Source: Planococcus ruber
Lineage (GTDB): Bacteria > Bacillota > Bacilli > Bacillales_A > Planococcaceae
Assembly (NCBI RefSeq): GCF_022819085.1
Contig: NZ_JALHAG010000001.1
Coordinates: 81,102 to 145,101 of the forward strand
Direction of reading: 5' to 3'
DNA length: 64,000 nucleotides
Shown piece by piece: positions 46,093 to 55,326 of this stretch; the stretch's first letter is position 1; every line of letters begins with the position of its first letter. A program made the position numbers and the translations under genes. The notes under the pieces are model-generated. The model saw only the letters and a program-made list of their open reading frames with translations. It did not search any database and had not been told where the DNA came from.

Positions 46093-47481
46093 ATGAATTT
46101 TACGGCTAACGATGTGGAACAGATGATTAAAGCACAACGCGATTACTATTATACAGGGGCAACAAAACCCGCTGACTTCCGCAAAGCCCAATTGGCGCAG
46201 CTAAAGCAGTCGATCAAGAACCATGAACAGGAAGTACTGGATGCATTAAAGAAGGACTTAGGAAAGAGTGAATTTGAGGCGTACTCGACAGAAGTAGGAT
46301 TCGTGCTCGACAGCATCACCAATATGACGAAAAACTTGGACGAATGGATGGAGCCGGAACCCGTAAAAACGCCGATCTATCTGCAGCCGGCTAAAAGTTT
46401 TGTGATGCGTGAGCCATACGGATCCGTCCTGATCATCGGACCTTTCAATTATCCGTTCCAATTGATCATGGAGCCGCTAATCGGGGCAATTATCGGCGGA
46501 AACTGCGCGATCGTCAAACCATCGGAGACGACGCCGAATGTGACGGCCATCATCAAAACGATTATCGAAGACGTATTTCCTCCTTATTATATTCGCGTAG
46601 TGGAAGGGGAAAGAGAGGAAGTGACGGCATTGATCCATGCCAGCTTCGACTACATCTTCTTTACCGGAAGCGTCAATGTCGGAAAAGTCATCATGCAAGC
46701 CGCTTCTGAACGGTTAACGCCGATCACCTTGGAACTTGGCGGAAAAAGCCCGGCAATCGTCGACCAGACAGCCAATCTGGATTTGGCTGCGAAGCGCATT
46801 GCTTGGGGGAAATTGATGAATACGGGCCAAACATGCGTAGCGCCGGATTATATTTGCGTCCATGAATCCGTTAAAGACGAATTTATGAAAAAGCTGAAAA
46901 AGACCGTCCGGAATTTCTACGGCAAAGACGCACAGAAGAGCCCCGATTACGGCCGTATTGTCAGCACGCAGCATTTTGACCGCTTATCCACTATTATCGA
47001 TCAGGAACAAAGCCAAATTGTGTACGGCGGCCAAAGAGACCGCGACGACCTTTACATTGAGCCGGTCATTCTCGACAACATCAATTGGGAAAGCCCGTCC
47101 ATGGAAGATGAGATTTTCGGGCCGATTTTGCCGGTGATCACGTATACGGATTTGCCGGCGCTGCTTCGCCAAATCCGTAAATTGCCAAAGCCGTTATCCG
47201 CATACTTTTTCTCGGAAAATGACCGCGCCATCGAGTTCTTCCTTGATGAAATTCCGTTTGGCGGAGGCTGCATCAACGACACGGTTTCGCATGTCGGCAG
47301 CTCGTATTTGCCATTTGGCGGCATTGGAACTTCCGGCGTCAATTCTTATCACGGCAAGCACAGCTTTGAAACGTTCACGCATGCCAAATCGATTTTGAAA
47401 AGATCGACTAAACTGTCGACGAATGTGCTATATCCTCCCTATAAACAAAAAGTGAAATTTGTGAAAACGATCATGAAATAA
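46093..47481 (+). CDS. Class 3-type aldehyde dehydrogenase (YwdH-like)
   Basis: A 462-residue NAD(P)-dependent aldehyde dehydrogenase. The catalytic Glu is in LELGGKSPAIV and the catalytic Cys in NTGQTCVAPDY near residue 254, with FTGSVNVGK as the cofactor loop. The short N terminus and the C-terminal hydrophobic tail (YPPYKQKVKFVKTIMK) resemble the class 3 / fatty aldehyde type seen in B. subtilis YwdH. ATG 46093 follows AAAGGGGAG. It likely removes lipid-derived or alkyl aldehydes. Confidence 0.92.
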   Translation: MNFTANDVEQMIKAQRDYYYTGATKPADFRKAQLAQLKQSIKNHEQEVLDALKKDLGKSEFEAYSTEVGFVLDSITNMTKNLDEWMEPEPVKTPIYLQPAKSFVMREPYGSVLIIGPFNYPFQLIMEPLIGAIIGGNCAIVKPSETTPNVTAIIKTIIEDVFPPYYIRVVEGEREEVTALIHASFDYIFFTGSVNVGKVIMQAASERLTPITLELGGKSPAIVDQTANLDLAAKRIAWGKLMNTGQTCVAPDYICVHESVKDEFMKKLKKTVRNFYGKDAQKSPDYGRIVSTQHFDRLSTIIDQEQSQIVYGGQRDRDDLYIEPVILDNINWESPSMEDEIFGPILPVITYTDLPALLRQIRKLPKPLSAYFFSENDRAIEFFLDEIPFGGGCINDTVSHVGSSYLPFGGIGTSGVNSYHGKHSFETFTHAKSILKRSTKLSTNVLYPPYKQKVKFVKTIMK

Positions 47482-47543
47482 GCGGCCATTGGGTCGCTTT
47501 TTTCATTTTACTCCTGCTATGATGAAAAGAAGAGGTGAGGCGA

Positions 47544-48236
47544 ATGGAAGAACGGATTTTAATCGTCGAAGATGAAAAAAGCATTGCCCGCGTTTTAGAA
47601 CTTGAATTGACTTTTGAAGGGTATCAAACCGGAGTTGCGCTGACCGGCGCCGAAGGATTGATCCAGTTCAGGGAGCACGAATGGGATTTGGTCCTGCTGG
47701 ATTTGATGCTTCCGGAAATCCACGGTTTGGATGTGCTGAAGCGGATCCGTTCCGCTGGAAGCGAGATACCGGTCATTCTGCTGACAGCAAAAGATGATGT
47801 GAAAGATAAAGTGGCAGGATTGGACTTAGGTGCGAATGATTACGTGACGAAGCCTTTTGAAATTGAAGAATTGCTGGCCAGAATCCGTGCCTGTTTGAGG
47901 CTTTCGACAGGCAAGAAAAACACGGATCTCCTTGTGTTCGACGAGCTTCAATTAAATACGGCAACAAGAGAAGTGGTGAGAAAAAACCGCCAAATCGAAT
48001 TAACGCCGCGCGAATTCGACCTTCTTCTGTATTTAATGCAGAATCCCCAGCAAGTTCTTAGCCGGGAGCAAGTGTTGAATGCGGTTTGGGGCTATGATTA
48101 TTACGGGGATACAAACGTCATCGATGTGTATATCCGCTACCTGCGAAAGAAAATCGATGCAGGCGAGGAAACAACGTATATCCAGACGGTGCGGGGAGTC
48201 GGATATGTCCTGAAGGAGCATGCGAATGAAGCTTAA
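47544..48236 (+). CDS. OmpR-family response regulator (YkoG-like)
   Basis: A 230-residue DNA-binding response regulator. The receiver domain (1-120) has the acidic pair near residues 9-11 and phospho-acceptor Asp53 in LVLLDLMLPE, with Lys in YVTKPFE. The C-terminal winged-helix (about 130-228) has ELTPREFDLLLYLM and YIQTVRGVGYVL. ATG 47544 fits AGAGGTGAG. It overlaps the kinase gene. A PepSY protein gene following each partner matches B. subtilis ykoGH with ykoI/ykoJ; orthology is likely but not proven. Confidence 0.92.
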   Translation: MEERILIVEDEKSIARVLELELTFEGYQTGVALTGAEGLIQFREHEWDLVLLDLMLPEIHGLDVLKRIRSAGSEIPVILLTAKDDVKDKVAGLDLGANDYVTKPFEIEELLARIRACLRLSTGKKNTDLLVFDELQLNTATREVVRKNRQIELTPREFDLLLYLMQNPQQVLSREQVLNAVWGYDYYGDTNVIDVYIRYLRKKIDAGEETTYIQTVRGVGYVLKEHANEA

Positions 48237-49599
48237 AACAAAGATCAATATCTGGTCGACAGGGATGATGCTGCTCATTTTGCTCGTTTTGATGACCATC
48301 ATTTATTTTTCGTTCAGCCGGCTCGCTTATTCGACTGAAGTCAGCCAGCTTCAAGCGGATGTCGATGCCTTGGTGTCGACTTTTAATACAAGCGACCCAG
48401 CGGACCCCAGTGACGTTTTGAGGGGCTATGTTCCACCGAACGGTTTGATCCAGGCAAAGCGGGAAGGAACGAATCTGATTCCGTCTATCCAGGACCCGGA
48501 TATTGCCGACGACTTTCCAGAAGAGCTGCCGGAACAATCAGGTACGTTGAAAGTGGAAGGCAATTTGTTTGCCTATGTCACAGCGCCGATCATTTGGACA
48601 GACGGGGAAATTGCAGAATTGGTTGTGGCGCAGTCCTTGGAAGAAGTGGTCAATAATGCGCGGACGCTTGGGCTTGTGCTTGTAACCGTCAGTTTGCTCG
48701 CGATGATTCCGATTTTCGTCTCCAGTGTCGTTTTAGGCAGAGTCGTGACAAAACCCATAACCGATTTGACCAAAACAATGACCCGGATCCAAAAGAGCGG
48801 CCAGTTTGAAAAGCTGCCGGCCACGGATTCCTCAAAAGATGAAGTCGGCCAGATGGGGAGCACTTTCAACAGCATGATGGAGCTGCTCGAGGAAAACTAT
48901 ACAAAACAGGAAGAATTCGTTTCCAATGCTTCGCACGAATTGAAAACACCTTTGACGGTGATCGGCAGCTACGCAAAATTACTGGAGCGCCAAGGAATGG
49001 AAGATCCAAAGCTTGCAGAAGAAGGGCTTTTAGCGATTCGGACAGAGACGGACCGGATGAAAGCATTGATTGAACAATTGCTTCATATTGCAAGGCGAAG
49101 CGAAACCCAATTGGTGTGGGAATCTGTCGATCTAATCGAATTGGCCAGGCAGACAGCAGCTGCGATGTCCACTTCCTACAACCGGGATTTTCAGCTCGTT
49201 TCATCCGAAACCTCCGTATTGGTAACAACCGATCTCGCCAAAATCAAACAAATTATGTACATCCTTTTGGACAATGCGAGAAAATACAGTTCGGACCGGA
49301 TTGAGTTGATTGTTAAAAACGGCAATATTCCGATGCTGCAAATCCGCGACTATGGTATTGGCATTCCGAAAGAATCGATTCCCTATGTATTTGACCGGTT
49401 TTACCGGGTGGATAAGGCGAGAAGCCGAGAAACGGGGGGCTTTGGTTTAGGCTTATCACTGGCCAAACAATTGGCGGATGCAATGGGCGTGAGCTTGGAA
49501 ATTGAAAGTGCGGAAGACGTGGGTACGACAATTTCCATCGTTTTCTCAGCGGATTTTAATGTCCAGGAAGTACAATCGAAGCAGGAGGGATGGTCATGA
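48226..49599 (+). CDS. Sensor histidine kinase (YkoH-like)
   Basis: A 457-residue membrane kinase. It has a first helix at about 9-30 (STGMMLLILLVLMTIIYFSF), an extracellular sensor loop of about 115 residues, a second helix (LVLVTVSLLAMIPIFVSSVV), HAMP, HisKA with phospho-acceptor His237 (SNASHELKTPL), and HATPase with the N box LDNARKYS and G2 box GFGLGLSLAKQLADAM. ATG 48226 follows AAGGAG. The gene overlaps the regulator by 11 bases and the PepSY gene by four (ATGA), so all three are translationally coupled. Confidence 0.93.
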   Translation: MKLKTKINIWSTGMMLLILLVLMTIIYFSFSRLAYSTEVSQLQADVDALVSTFNTSDPADPSDVLRGYVPPNGLIQAKREGTNLIPSIQDPDIADDFPEELPEQSGTLKVEGNLFAYVTAPIIWTDGEIAELVVAQSLEEVVNNARTLGLVLVTVSLLAMIPIFVSSVVLGRVVTKPITDLTKTMTRIQKSGQFEKLPATDSSKDEVGQMGSTFNSMMELLEENYTKQEEFVSNASHELKTPLTVIGSYAKLLERQGMEDPKLAEEGLLAIRTETDRMKALIEQLLHIARRSETQLVWESVDLIELARQTAAAMSTSYNRDFQLVSSETSVLVTTDLAKIKQIMYILLDNARKYSSDRIELIVKNGNIPMLQIRDYGIGIPKESIPYVFDRFYRVDKARSRETGGFGLGLSLAKQLADAMGVSLEIESAEDVGTTISIVFSADFNVQEVQSKQEGWS

Positions 49600-50282
49600 G
49601 TAAAAAGCTGATGATGGCCGGCGCTACCATTCTGCTTGGACTGCTTGCCTTCGCTTTCGTGCTGATTTTTGGCCCGGATGAAAATCCGGTTACCGAAACA
49701 GAAGCGAGTGCGGCTGTCATTGATTTGTACGGCGGAGAAATCGAAAGCACAGAGCGAGCAAAAGACGGCTACACGATCGTTTTCAATCGGGAGAATGGAA
49801 AGTATGCGGCAGAAGTCGACCAATCGACAGGGCGCATCGAATCGCTGACTTTGCTGGAAAAAGCGGTGTCTGATCCCGTTATTACCGAAAAAGAAGCGAG
49901 TGAATTGGCGTTCAAGCAACTAGACGGAGAAATTGTGAAATCGACTTTCTCAAAAACACGGAATCAATACGAAATCGTAATCGAAAATGAACGGGAACGA
50001 GCCGCCATTCTGATTGATGCGGAGGGCGGGGAAGTCCTGGATGTCAAAAAAGAAGCGATTCCAAAAGATGAAACGCCTCGCAACCGGGTAATCACGGAGG
50101 CGGAGGCCATCGCCATCGCTAAACAAACATTGGACGGCGAAGTTCAGGATCTGGAGTTTACAGAGACCGAGGACGGCGGCTTTTATTTGATCGAAATCGA
50201 AAATGACGAAACGGACAGGGAAGTGACAGTCCGAATCCATGCTGTCCGGGGGGAAACCTTAACGGTCGAATGGGAAGATTAA
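49596..50282 (+). CDS. Membrane-anchored PepSY-domain protein (YkoI-like)
   Basis: A 228-residue protein with one N-terminal helix (about 4-24, LMMAGATILLGLLAFAFVLIF) and three PepSY-like repeats, each opening with an ITEKEASELAFKQLDGEI-type helix (near 91 and 164; a weaker one near 33). PepSY domains are thought to inhibit proteases or sense envelope state. It begins inside the kinase stop and probably feeds back on the sensor. AGGAGG at 49583-49588 gives the 49596 start. No terminator follows. Confidence 0.85.
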   Translation: MSKKLMMAGATILLGLLAFAFVLIFGPDENPVTETEASAAVIDLYGGEIESTERAKDGYTIVFNRENGKYAAEVDQSTGRIESLTLLEKAVSDPVITEKEASELAFKQLDGEIVKSTFSKTRNQYEIVIENERERAAILIDAEGGEVLDVKKEAIPKDETPRNRVITEAEAIAIAKQTLDGEVQDLEFTETEDGGFYLIEIENDETDREVTVRIHAVRGETLTVEWED

Positions 50283-50297
50283 CAGGATTTCATGCAG

Positions 50298-50336
50298 TTC
50301 TCATCAAATTCTCATTTTGCTCTCACAGTCCTCTCA
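50298..50336 (+). repeat. Four TCTCA direct repeats at 11-base steps (putative response-regulator array)
   Basis: YTCTCA begins at 50298, 50309, 50320 and 50331: two copies of TTCTCA then two of CTCTCA, each exactly 11 bases apart. The last copy abuts the region where a -35 would lie, and TATAGT at 50348-50353 is the only -10-like element. OmpR-type regulators bind direct repeats on one DNA face, so this is a strong candidate site for the regulator at 47544. Confidence 0.75.
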
Positions 50337-50385
50337 GAAGCGGAGGCTATAGTAAAGATAGAACAAATGAGGAGGAGAAAAGAAC

Positions 50386-50982
50386 ATGAAAAAAATTATC
50401 TACATTCCAGCAGCGATTGGGGCCTTGGCATTTGGCGGAGTCGTCTTTGCAAACACGCAAAACTCGGAGGTGCCGGCGACGGACCCGACAACAAACGAGG
50501 TGGAAAATCAAACGAGCAGCAACAGCGTGCAGGAGAATTTCCTGTCTTTCGATGAAGTATCATCAAAAGCGCTTGGGATCGCAAACGGAACGATCACAGA
50601 TATTGAATTGGATCAAACGGCGAGAACGCCTCACTATGAAGTGGACATTTGGGCCGATGGCTATGAGTACGATTTGAAATTTGATGCGGTAACCGGAGAA
50701 GTGCTGGAACAGAAAAAAGAAAGAGAAGACCGTGACGACGATTTCGATGACAAAGAAGTCGGCGCAGCGGATGAAAACTTGATCAGCTCAGACGAAGCCA
50801 TTAAAGCGGCACAGGCCGTCGCGAAAGGTACGGTCGACAAAGTCGAGTTGGACCGCGAAGACGGGATGGTTTACTACGAAGTTGAAATTGAAGACGGCAG
50901 AACCGAGCACGAAATCTATGTCAATGCAGTGGATGGAAGCATTGTAGGTCATGAAACAGACGACGATGACGATAGAGATTAA
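50386..50982 (+). CDS. Exported PepSY-domain protein with Asp-rich linker and tail (YkoJ-like)
   Basis: A 198-residue protein with a short N-terminal signal or anchor (KKIIYIPAAIGALAFGGVVFA). It has two PepSY domains (about 48-110 and 127-190; repeated AxxIAxG-x-IxxIELD pattern). Between them lies EREDRDDDFDDKEVG, and the C terminus is ETDDDDDRD; such acid runs could bind Ca2+ or Mg2+. ATG 50386 follows GAGGAGAAAAG. It has its own promoter with the TCTCA array, so the two-component system probably activates it. Confidence 0.85.
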   Translation: MKKIIYIPAAIGALAFGGVVFANTQNSEVPATDPTTNEVENQTSSNSVQENFLSFDEVSSKALGIANGTITDIELDQTARTPHYEVDIWADGYEYDLKFDAVTGEVLEQKKEREDRDDDFDDKEVGAADENLISSDEAIKAAQAVAKGTVDKVELDREDGMVYYEVEIEDGRTEHEIYVNAVDGSIVGHETDDDDDRD

Positions 50983-50995
50983 TAGAGATTCAATG

Positions 50996-51023
50996 AAAAA
51001 AGGAGCCGCGTGGGCTCCTTTTT
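50996..51023. terminator. Bidirectional terminator between PepSY gene and the PAS kinase
   Basis: AAAAAGGAGCC pairs with GGCTCCTTTTT around a short GCGTG-type loop; the T-run serves the PepSY gene and the complementary one the converging kinase gene. Confidence 0.88.
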
Positions 51024-52593
51024 ACTTTATCGGCAAGATGACCGTAGCTAATGTGCCGCATCCCGGCTCGCTTTCAATGGTCAGTGTGCCTCCGTGCTCT
51101 TGAATAATTTTTTGGGACACGATTAAACCGAGGCCCGTTCCTGTTTCTTTTGTTGTATAAAAAGGTTCGAAAATCTGGCCTAACTCTTCTTTGGAAATGC
51201 CTTTGCCGTGGTCCTGCAATTGGATGGCCACCGAGTTTTCATCCCGCAGTTCCACGATCAACGAAATTTCCCCAGGATTTTGGCTAGCTTCTATTGCATT
51301 TTTCATTAAGTTGATGAGAACTTGCTTGATGCGGTGCTCTTCTCCTTCAATGATAAAGTCTTCCAGCTCCCAGCAATAATCGAAAAGGAGGCCATGCAAA
51401 TTCAATTCCGGCCCGAATAAGGCGATGGTCTCGTCCAGGATCTTTCGCAAACTGACCTTTTTAAAAGAGGAGGCTTGCGGTTTTGCCAACACTAAAAATT
51501 CGCTGATGATGAGATTGATGCGGTCCAGCTCGGAACGGATCAATTTCGTATATTCTTTGTAAGGGTAGTCTGGATCGCTTTGCATCATTTGGACAAAGCC
51601 GGAAATGACGGTCATCGGATTTCGGATTTCATGGGCTACCCCCGCTGCAATTTCGCCGGCTAGCTTTAATTTTTCAGATTGCAGAATGAGTTTTTCCGCT
51701 TCTTTTTGATAGGAAATATCGCGTGAAATGACGGATGTTGCTACCACATTGCCATTTTGGTCAGTGATGGGAGACAACGTGATTTGAGCAAGAAAGCGGG
51801 TGCCGTCTTTTTTCACATCTTCCGTTTCAAGCAGCGAGTAGCTGCCGCCTTCCTGGACATGCCGTGTACGGGTTTCAGCATTCTCGGCATTTTCCAATGG
51901 ATATAATCTGAGCGGTTCTCCGATGCATTCTTCGGAAGTCCAGCCGTATAATTTTTCAAACGCCGGATTGATGGCAATGATCCGATTGTTTGAATCATAG
52001 ACCGCGATGGCGTCTTTCGCTGTTTCAAAAAATAATTGAAGATAGCCTTCTTTGGAAATCAAGGCCTTTTCCATCGTTTTGTTCTTTTGTTCCAGCTGAG
52101 ACCAAATTCGGCTGAAATAAATGGAATGGATCGTCGTCAAAATAAGGACGCTCGAAACAAAAGTGAAAAGCGACACATGGATGTAGGTAATGGAAGCTCT
52201 GCCGTCCAGCTCATTGAAAACAAATGCTAAAAGGAGGATCTCTGTAAAAGTGATAAAACCGAAAACGATGTTTGGAAAAGTATCGTAATATAAGGCAGAA
52301 GCAATGATCGGGATGACAAAATAAATCACGGTGACGGCTGACAGCGACTCAAAATTCAACATGAAAACGTAAATGTTCATGCTTGCAAGAATCAGGATTT
52401 GGATCAGCCGAACATTTAATTGGAGGGTATGCAGCATCCAGAGGATGCCAAAAGTCAGCAGACCAAAAATAGGAGAAGCGTACCCGGTTTCCGGAGTGAA
52501 TAGCCACCTGCCGAAAAGATGCAGGAGTGCCGCGCAGCCGTATAGATAAATAAAGAGCTGATTTCTCTTAATATTGGATGATAAAGGTTCCAT
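51022..52593 (-). CDS. PAS-domain sensor histidine kinase (sporulation-kinase-like)
   Basis: A 523-residue kinase without a neighbouring regulator. The N-terminal part (about 1-175) has six to seven hydrophobic helices, then a PAS domain (about 180-305; AKDAIAVYDSNNRIIAINPAFEKLYGW), HisKA with His321 in GVAHEIRNPMTVISGF, and HATPase with LMKNAIEASQNPG and GTGLGLIVSQKIIQEHGG. The layout resembles the sporulation kinases KinB/KinC and E. coli-type NtrB-like HisKA sequences. The signal is unknown. It starts at ATG 52593 after GGAGGTG. Confidence 0.92.
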   Translation of the reverse strand: MEPLSSNIKRNQLFIYLYGCAALLHLFGRWLFTPETGYASPIFGLLTFGILWMLHTLQLNVRLIQILILASMNIYVFMLNFESLSAVTVIYFVIPIIASALYYDTFPNIVFGFITFTEILLLAFVFNELDGRASITYIHVSLFTFVSSVLILTTIHSIYFSRIWSQLEQKNKTMEKALISKEGYLQLFFETAKDAIAVYDSNNRIIAINPAFEKLYGWTSEECIGEPLRLYPLENAENAETRTRHVQEGGSYSLLETEDVKKDGTRFLAQITLSPITDQNGNVVATSVISRDISYQKEAEKLILQSEKLKLAGEIAAGVAHEIRNPMTVISGFVQMMQSDPDYPYKEYTKLIRSELDRINLIISEFLVLAKPQASSFKKVSLRKILDETIALFGPELNLHGLLFDYCWELEDFIIEGEEHRIKQVLINLMKNAIEASQNPGEISLIVELRDENSVAIQLQDHGKGISKEELGQIFEPFYTTKETGTGLGLIVSQKIIQEHGGTLTIESEPGCGTLATVILPIK

Positions 52594-52693
52594 GCTACAC
52601 CTCCGTCTATGGGATTAGTCTCAATATTACTATATAATTCCCTGTCAGAACATGGTTGATTTTGATATGATAAATAGACAGGAGGCGTTTATT

Positions 52694-53749
52694 ATGGCAT
52701 ACCAATGGAATAAACAGGAAACGCTCAGTGTTTTAAAGGAGCTAGTAGAAATTCCAAGTCCTTCCGGATACACGATGGAAGTGATGAAAGCAGTTAAAAA
52801 AAGATTCGACTTATGGAATATTGAATACACGACGACCAATAAAGGCAGCGTGATTGCAACAGTGCGCGGAAAAGACGACTCGCGCCATCGGTTATTGACG
52901 GCGCATGTCGATACGCTTGGAGCGATGGTCAAAGACATTAAGCCAAGCGGCCGATTGAAGCTTTCGCTAGTCGGCGGGTTCCGTTTCAACGCAATCGAAG
53001 GCGAAAATTGCCTGGTCCACAAAGCGGATGGTTCGGTTGTATCCGGCACTATTTTAATGCATCAAACGACGGTCCATGTATATAAAGACGCGGGGTCTGC
53101 GGATCGCGATGAAAACAATATGGAAGTCCGATTGGATGAAAAAGCTTTTTCAGCAGAAGAGGTCCGGAATCTGGGCATTGAAGTCGGCGATTTTGTTTCT
53201 TTCCACCCGCGCTACACTGAAACGGAATCGGGTTATGTCAAATCGCGGCATTTGGACGATAAAGCCAGTACGGCACTCTTGCTTCAACTAGTGAAGCATT
53301 TAAACGATACGGATGAGCAATTGCCGTATACCACTCATTTTTACATATCGAATAATGAAGAAATCGGCTATGGCGGCAATTCCAATATCACGCCTGAAAC
53401 GGTCGAATATATTGCAGTGGATATGGGAGCCATCGGAGATGGACAAGCATCAGATGAATATACCGTATCCATTTGTGCAAAAGATTCAAGCGGACCTTAT
53501 CACTATGGCTTGACGCGCCATTTGATCGCTTTAGCGAAAGAGCATCAAATTGACTATAAAGTCGATATTTATCCGTACTATGGATCGGACGCTTCTGCTG
53601 CGGTCAGCGCTGGCCATGATATTAAACATGCTTTATTCGGTCCAGGAATCGAAGCTTCCCATTCCTATGAACGGACCCATATTGATTCGCTGAAAGCGGC
53701 GGCTGGCTTGCTGCATGCCTACGTCTTTTCACCGATGGTTACAGAGTAG
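52694..53749 (+). CDS. M42-family metallopeptidase (glutamyl aminopeptidase-like)
   Basis: A 351-residue aminopeptidase of the M42 type that forms large hollow assemblies and trims peptides. Metal ligands and catalytic residues are visible: His71 and Asp73 in TAHVDTLG, Asp in SRHLDDKAST, the Glu pair in SNNEEIGYGGN, Asp in AVDMGAIGD and His in IEASHSYERTH. ATG 52694 follows AGGAGG; the earlier ATG at 52652 has none. It may complete breakdown of imported peptides. Only ten bases separate it from murE. Confidence 0.93.
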   Translation: MAYQWNKQETLSVLKELVEIPSPSGYTMEVMKAVKKRFDLWNIEYTTTNKGSVIATVRGKDDSRHRLLTAHVDTLGAMVKDIKPSGRLKLSLVGGFRFNAIEGENCLVHKADGSVVSGTILMHQTTVHVYKDAGSADRDENNMEVRLDEKAFSAEEVRNLGIEVGDFVSFHPRYTETESGYVKSRHLDDKASTALLLQLVKHLNDTDEQLPYTTHFYISNNEEIGYGGNSNITPETVEYIAVDMGAIGDGQASDEYTVSICAKDSSGPYHYGLTRHLIALAKEHQIDYKVDIYPYYGSDASAAVSAGHDIKHALFGPGIEASHSYERTHIDSLKAAAGLLHAYVFSPMVTE

Positions 53750-53759
53750 GAGGAAAATC

Positions 53760-55220
53760 ATGAAAACAGAAGAATTGCTCACAAGTGTGCCGTATACCAA
53801 AATAATCGGCGCGCTACCGGAAACGGTTGAACATTTAACGATGGATTCCCGGGAAGTGAGAAGAGGGTCGTTATTTATCTGCATCAAAGGCTATACCGTG
53901 GATGGGCATGATTTTGCTGCTCAAGCGGCTGCCCAGGGTGCAGTGCTTTTTGTGGCTGAAAAACCTTTGGACATTGAAGGGGCAGCTACTGTGATTGTGG
54001 AAAATACTGACCGGGCACTGGGATTGCTTTCAGCGAAATTTTACGGCTATCCGTCAAAATCGCTTCAAATGATCGGTGTCACCGGTACAAACGGAAAAAC
54101 AAGTGTTGCTGGAATGATACATTCGATGTTGATGGAGCTGAATGAAAAATCGGCATTGACCGGGACAATCGGCTTTAATTTGAATGGCGAACTTCACCAA
54201 TCAGCGAATACGACAAGCGATGCATTGACCACACAAGCAATGATATCCCAGGCAAAAGAAGCAGGGTGTTCCCATATGACGATGGAAGTTTCTTCTCATG
54301 GTTTAGTGCTCGGAAGGCTTGCAGGCGTGGAATTCAATACAGCCATTTTTACGAATCTGACCCACGACCATTTGGATTTCCACGGTACAATGGAAGAATA
54401 CGGACATGCAAAAGGGCTGCTATTTTCTCAACTGGGACAAAATTTGCAGGAGAAAAAGCAGGCGGTATTGAATGCAGATGATCCGTGGTCTGAAAAATAC
54501 GCAGCCATGACAGCTCATCCAGTTTATACATATGGCATCGAGCAGCCTGCCCAGTTTAAAGCGAGCGATATTGAGATGGACCATCAAGGGACGCGTTTTA
54601 AATTGACGAGCCCTCAAGGTGAATTCAACGTTTCAATGAAATTGCTCGGCCGCTTCAATGTTTCGAATGCACTAGCGGCGATCACGGCATTAGCTGCTGA
54701 AAATTATCTGTTGGAAGAAATCATAGCGGCACTGTCCCGGATCCAGCCGGTCGAGGGGCGGATGCAAAAAGTGGAGCTGGAAGCACCGATTTCCATCTTC
54801 ATCGACTATGCACACACACCGGATGCAATTGAAAAAGCAATTGATGCCGTAAAAGATTTTAAGACGAATCGAATTATTTTCCTTGTAGGCACCGGCGGCA
54901 ACCGGGATAAGACGAAGCGCCCGATCATGGCAGAGAAAGCCTCTGCTGCCGAGTACGTGGTCCTCACAACAGACGATCCGCGTTTTGAGGAAAATGACAG
55001 CATCTTGAATGATTTAAAAGTGGGGATGAAACATGACGGATTTGCTTGCATCGGAGACCGTGCAGAAGCGGTGAAGCACGCTGTTGCCGAGGCACAGCCA
55101 GGCGATATTATCATTTTGGCCGGCAAAGGCCATGAGGATTACCAAATTATCGGATCAACGAAATATCCGCATAGCGATAAAGAAATTGCCGTAAAAGAAG
55201 CCCTAAAGAAATTCAGCTGA
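53760..55220 (+). CDS. murE: UDP-MurNAc-L-Ala-D-Glu ligase MurE
   Basis: A 486-residue Mur ligase that adds the third amino acid to the peptidoglycan stem. The P-loop is VTGTNGKTS (Lys113), later motifs include NLTHDHLDFHG and IFIDYAHTPDAIEKA, and the substrate motif reads DDPR at 405-408. Meso-DAP enzymes usually have DNPR and lysine enzymes vary, so the amino acid added cannot be fixed from this. ATG 53760 follows TAGGAGG. As in Staphylococcus it stands next to prfC, outside the dcw cluster. Confidence 0.92.
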   Translation: MKTEELLTSVPYTKIIGALPETVEHLTMDSREVRRGSLFICIKGYTVDGHDFAAQAAAQGAVLFVAEKPLDIEGAATVIVENTDRALGLLSAKFYGYPSKSLQMIGVTGTNGKTSVAGMIHSMLMELNEKSALTGTIGFNLNGELHQSANTTSDALTTQAMISQAKEAGCSHMTMEVSSHGLVLGRLAGVEFNTAIFTNLTHDHLDFHGTMEEYGHAKGLLFSQLGQNLQEKKQAVLNADDPWSEKYAAMTAHPVYTYGIEQPAQFKASDIEMDHQGTRFKLTSPQGEFNVSMKLLGRFNVSNALAAITALAAENYLLEEIIAALSRIQPVEGRMQKVELEAPISIFIDYAHTPDAIEKAIDAVKDFKTNRIIFLVGTGGNRDKTKRPIMAEKASAAEYVVLTTDDPRFEENDSILNDLKVGMKHDGFACIGDRAEAVKHAVAEAQPGDIIILAGKGHEDYQIIGSTKYPHSDKEIAVKEALKKFS

Positions 55221-55249
55221 AAAGAAGCCTAATATGGCTTCTTTTTTTC
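55221..55249 (+). terminator. Terminator after murE
   Basis: AGAAGCC pairs with GGCTTCT and is followed by seven T. Confidence 0.85.
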
Positions 55250-55270
55250 TGGAGAGGCGGTGAAATATCC

Positions 55271-55299
55271 TTGTCTTTTTCCTTCGGCTTCTCTAATAT
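55271..55299 (+). promoter_or_regulatory. Promoter of prfC
   Basis: TTGTCT (55271-55276), 17 bases, and TAATAT (55294-55299), upstream of the AAAGGAG ribosome site. Confidence 0.6.
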
Positions 55300-55326
55300 G
55301 AATAGAGTAGAATTAAAGGAGCGTAT

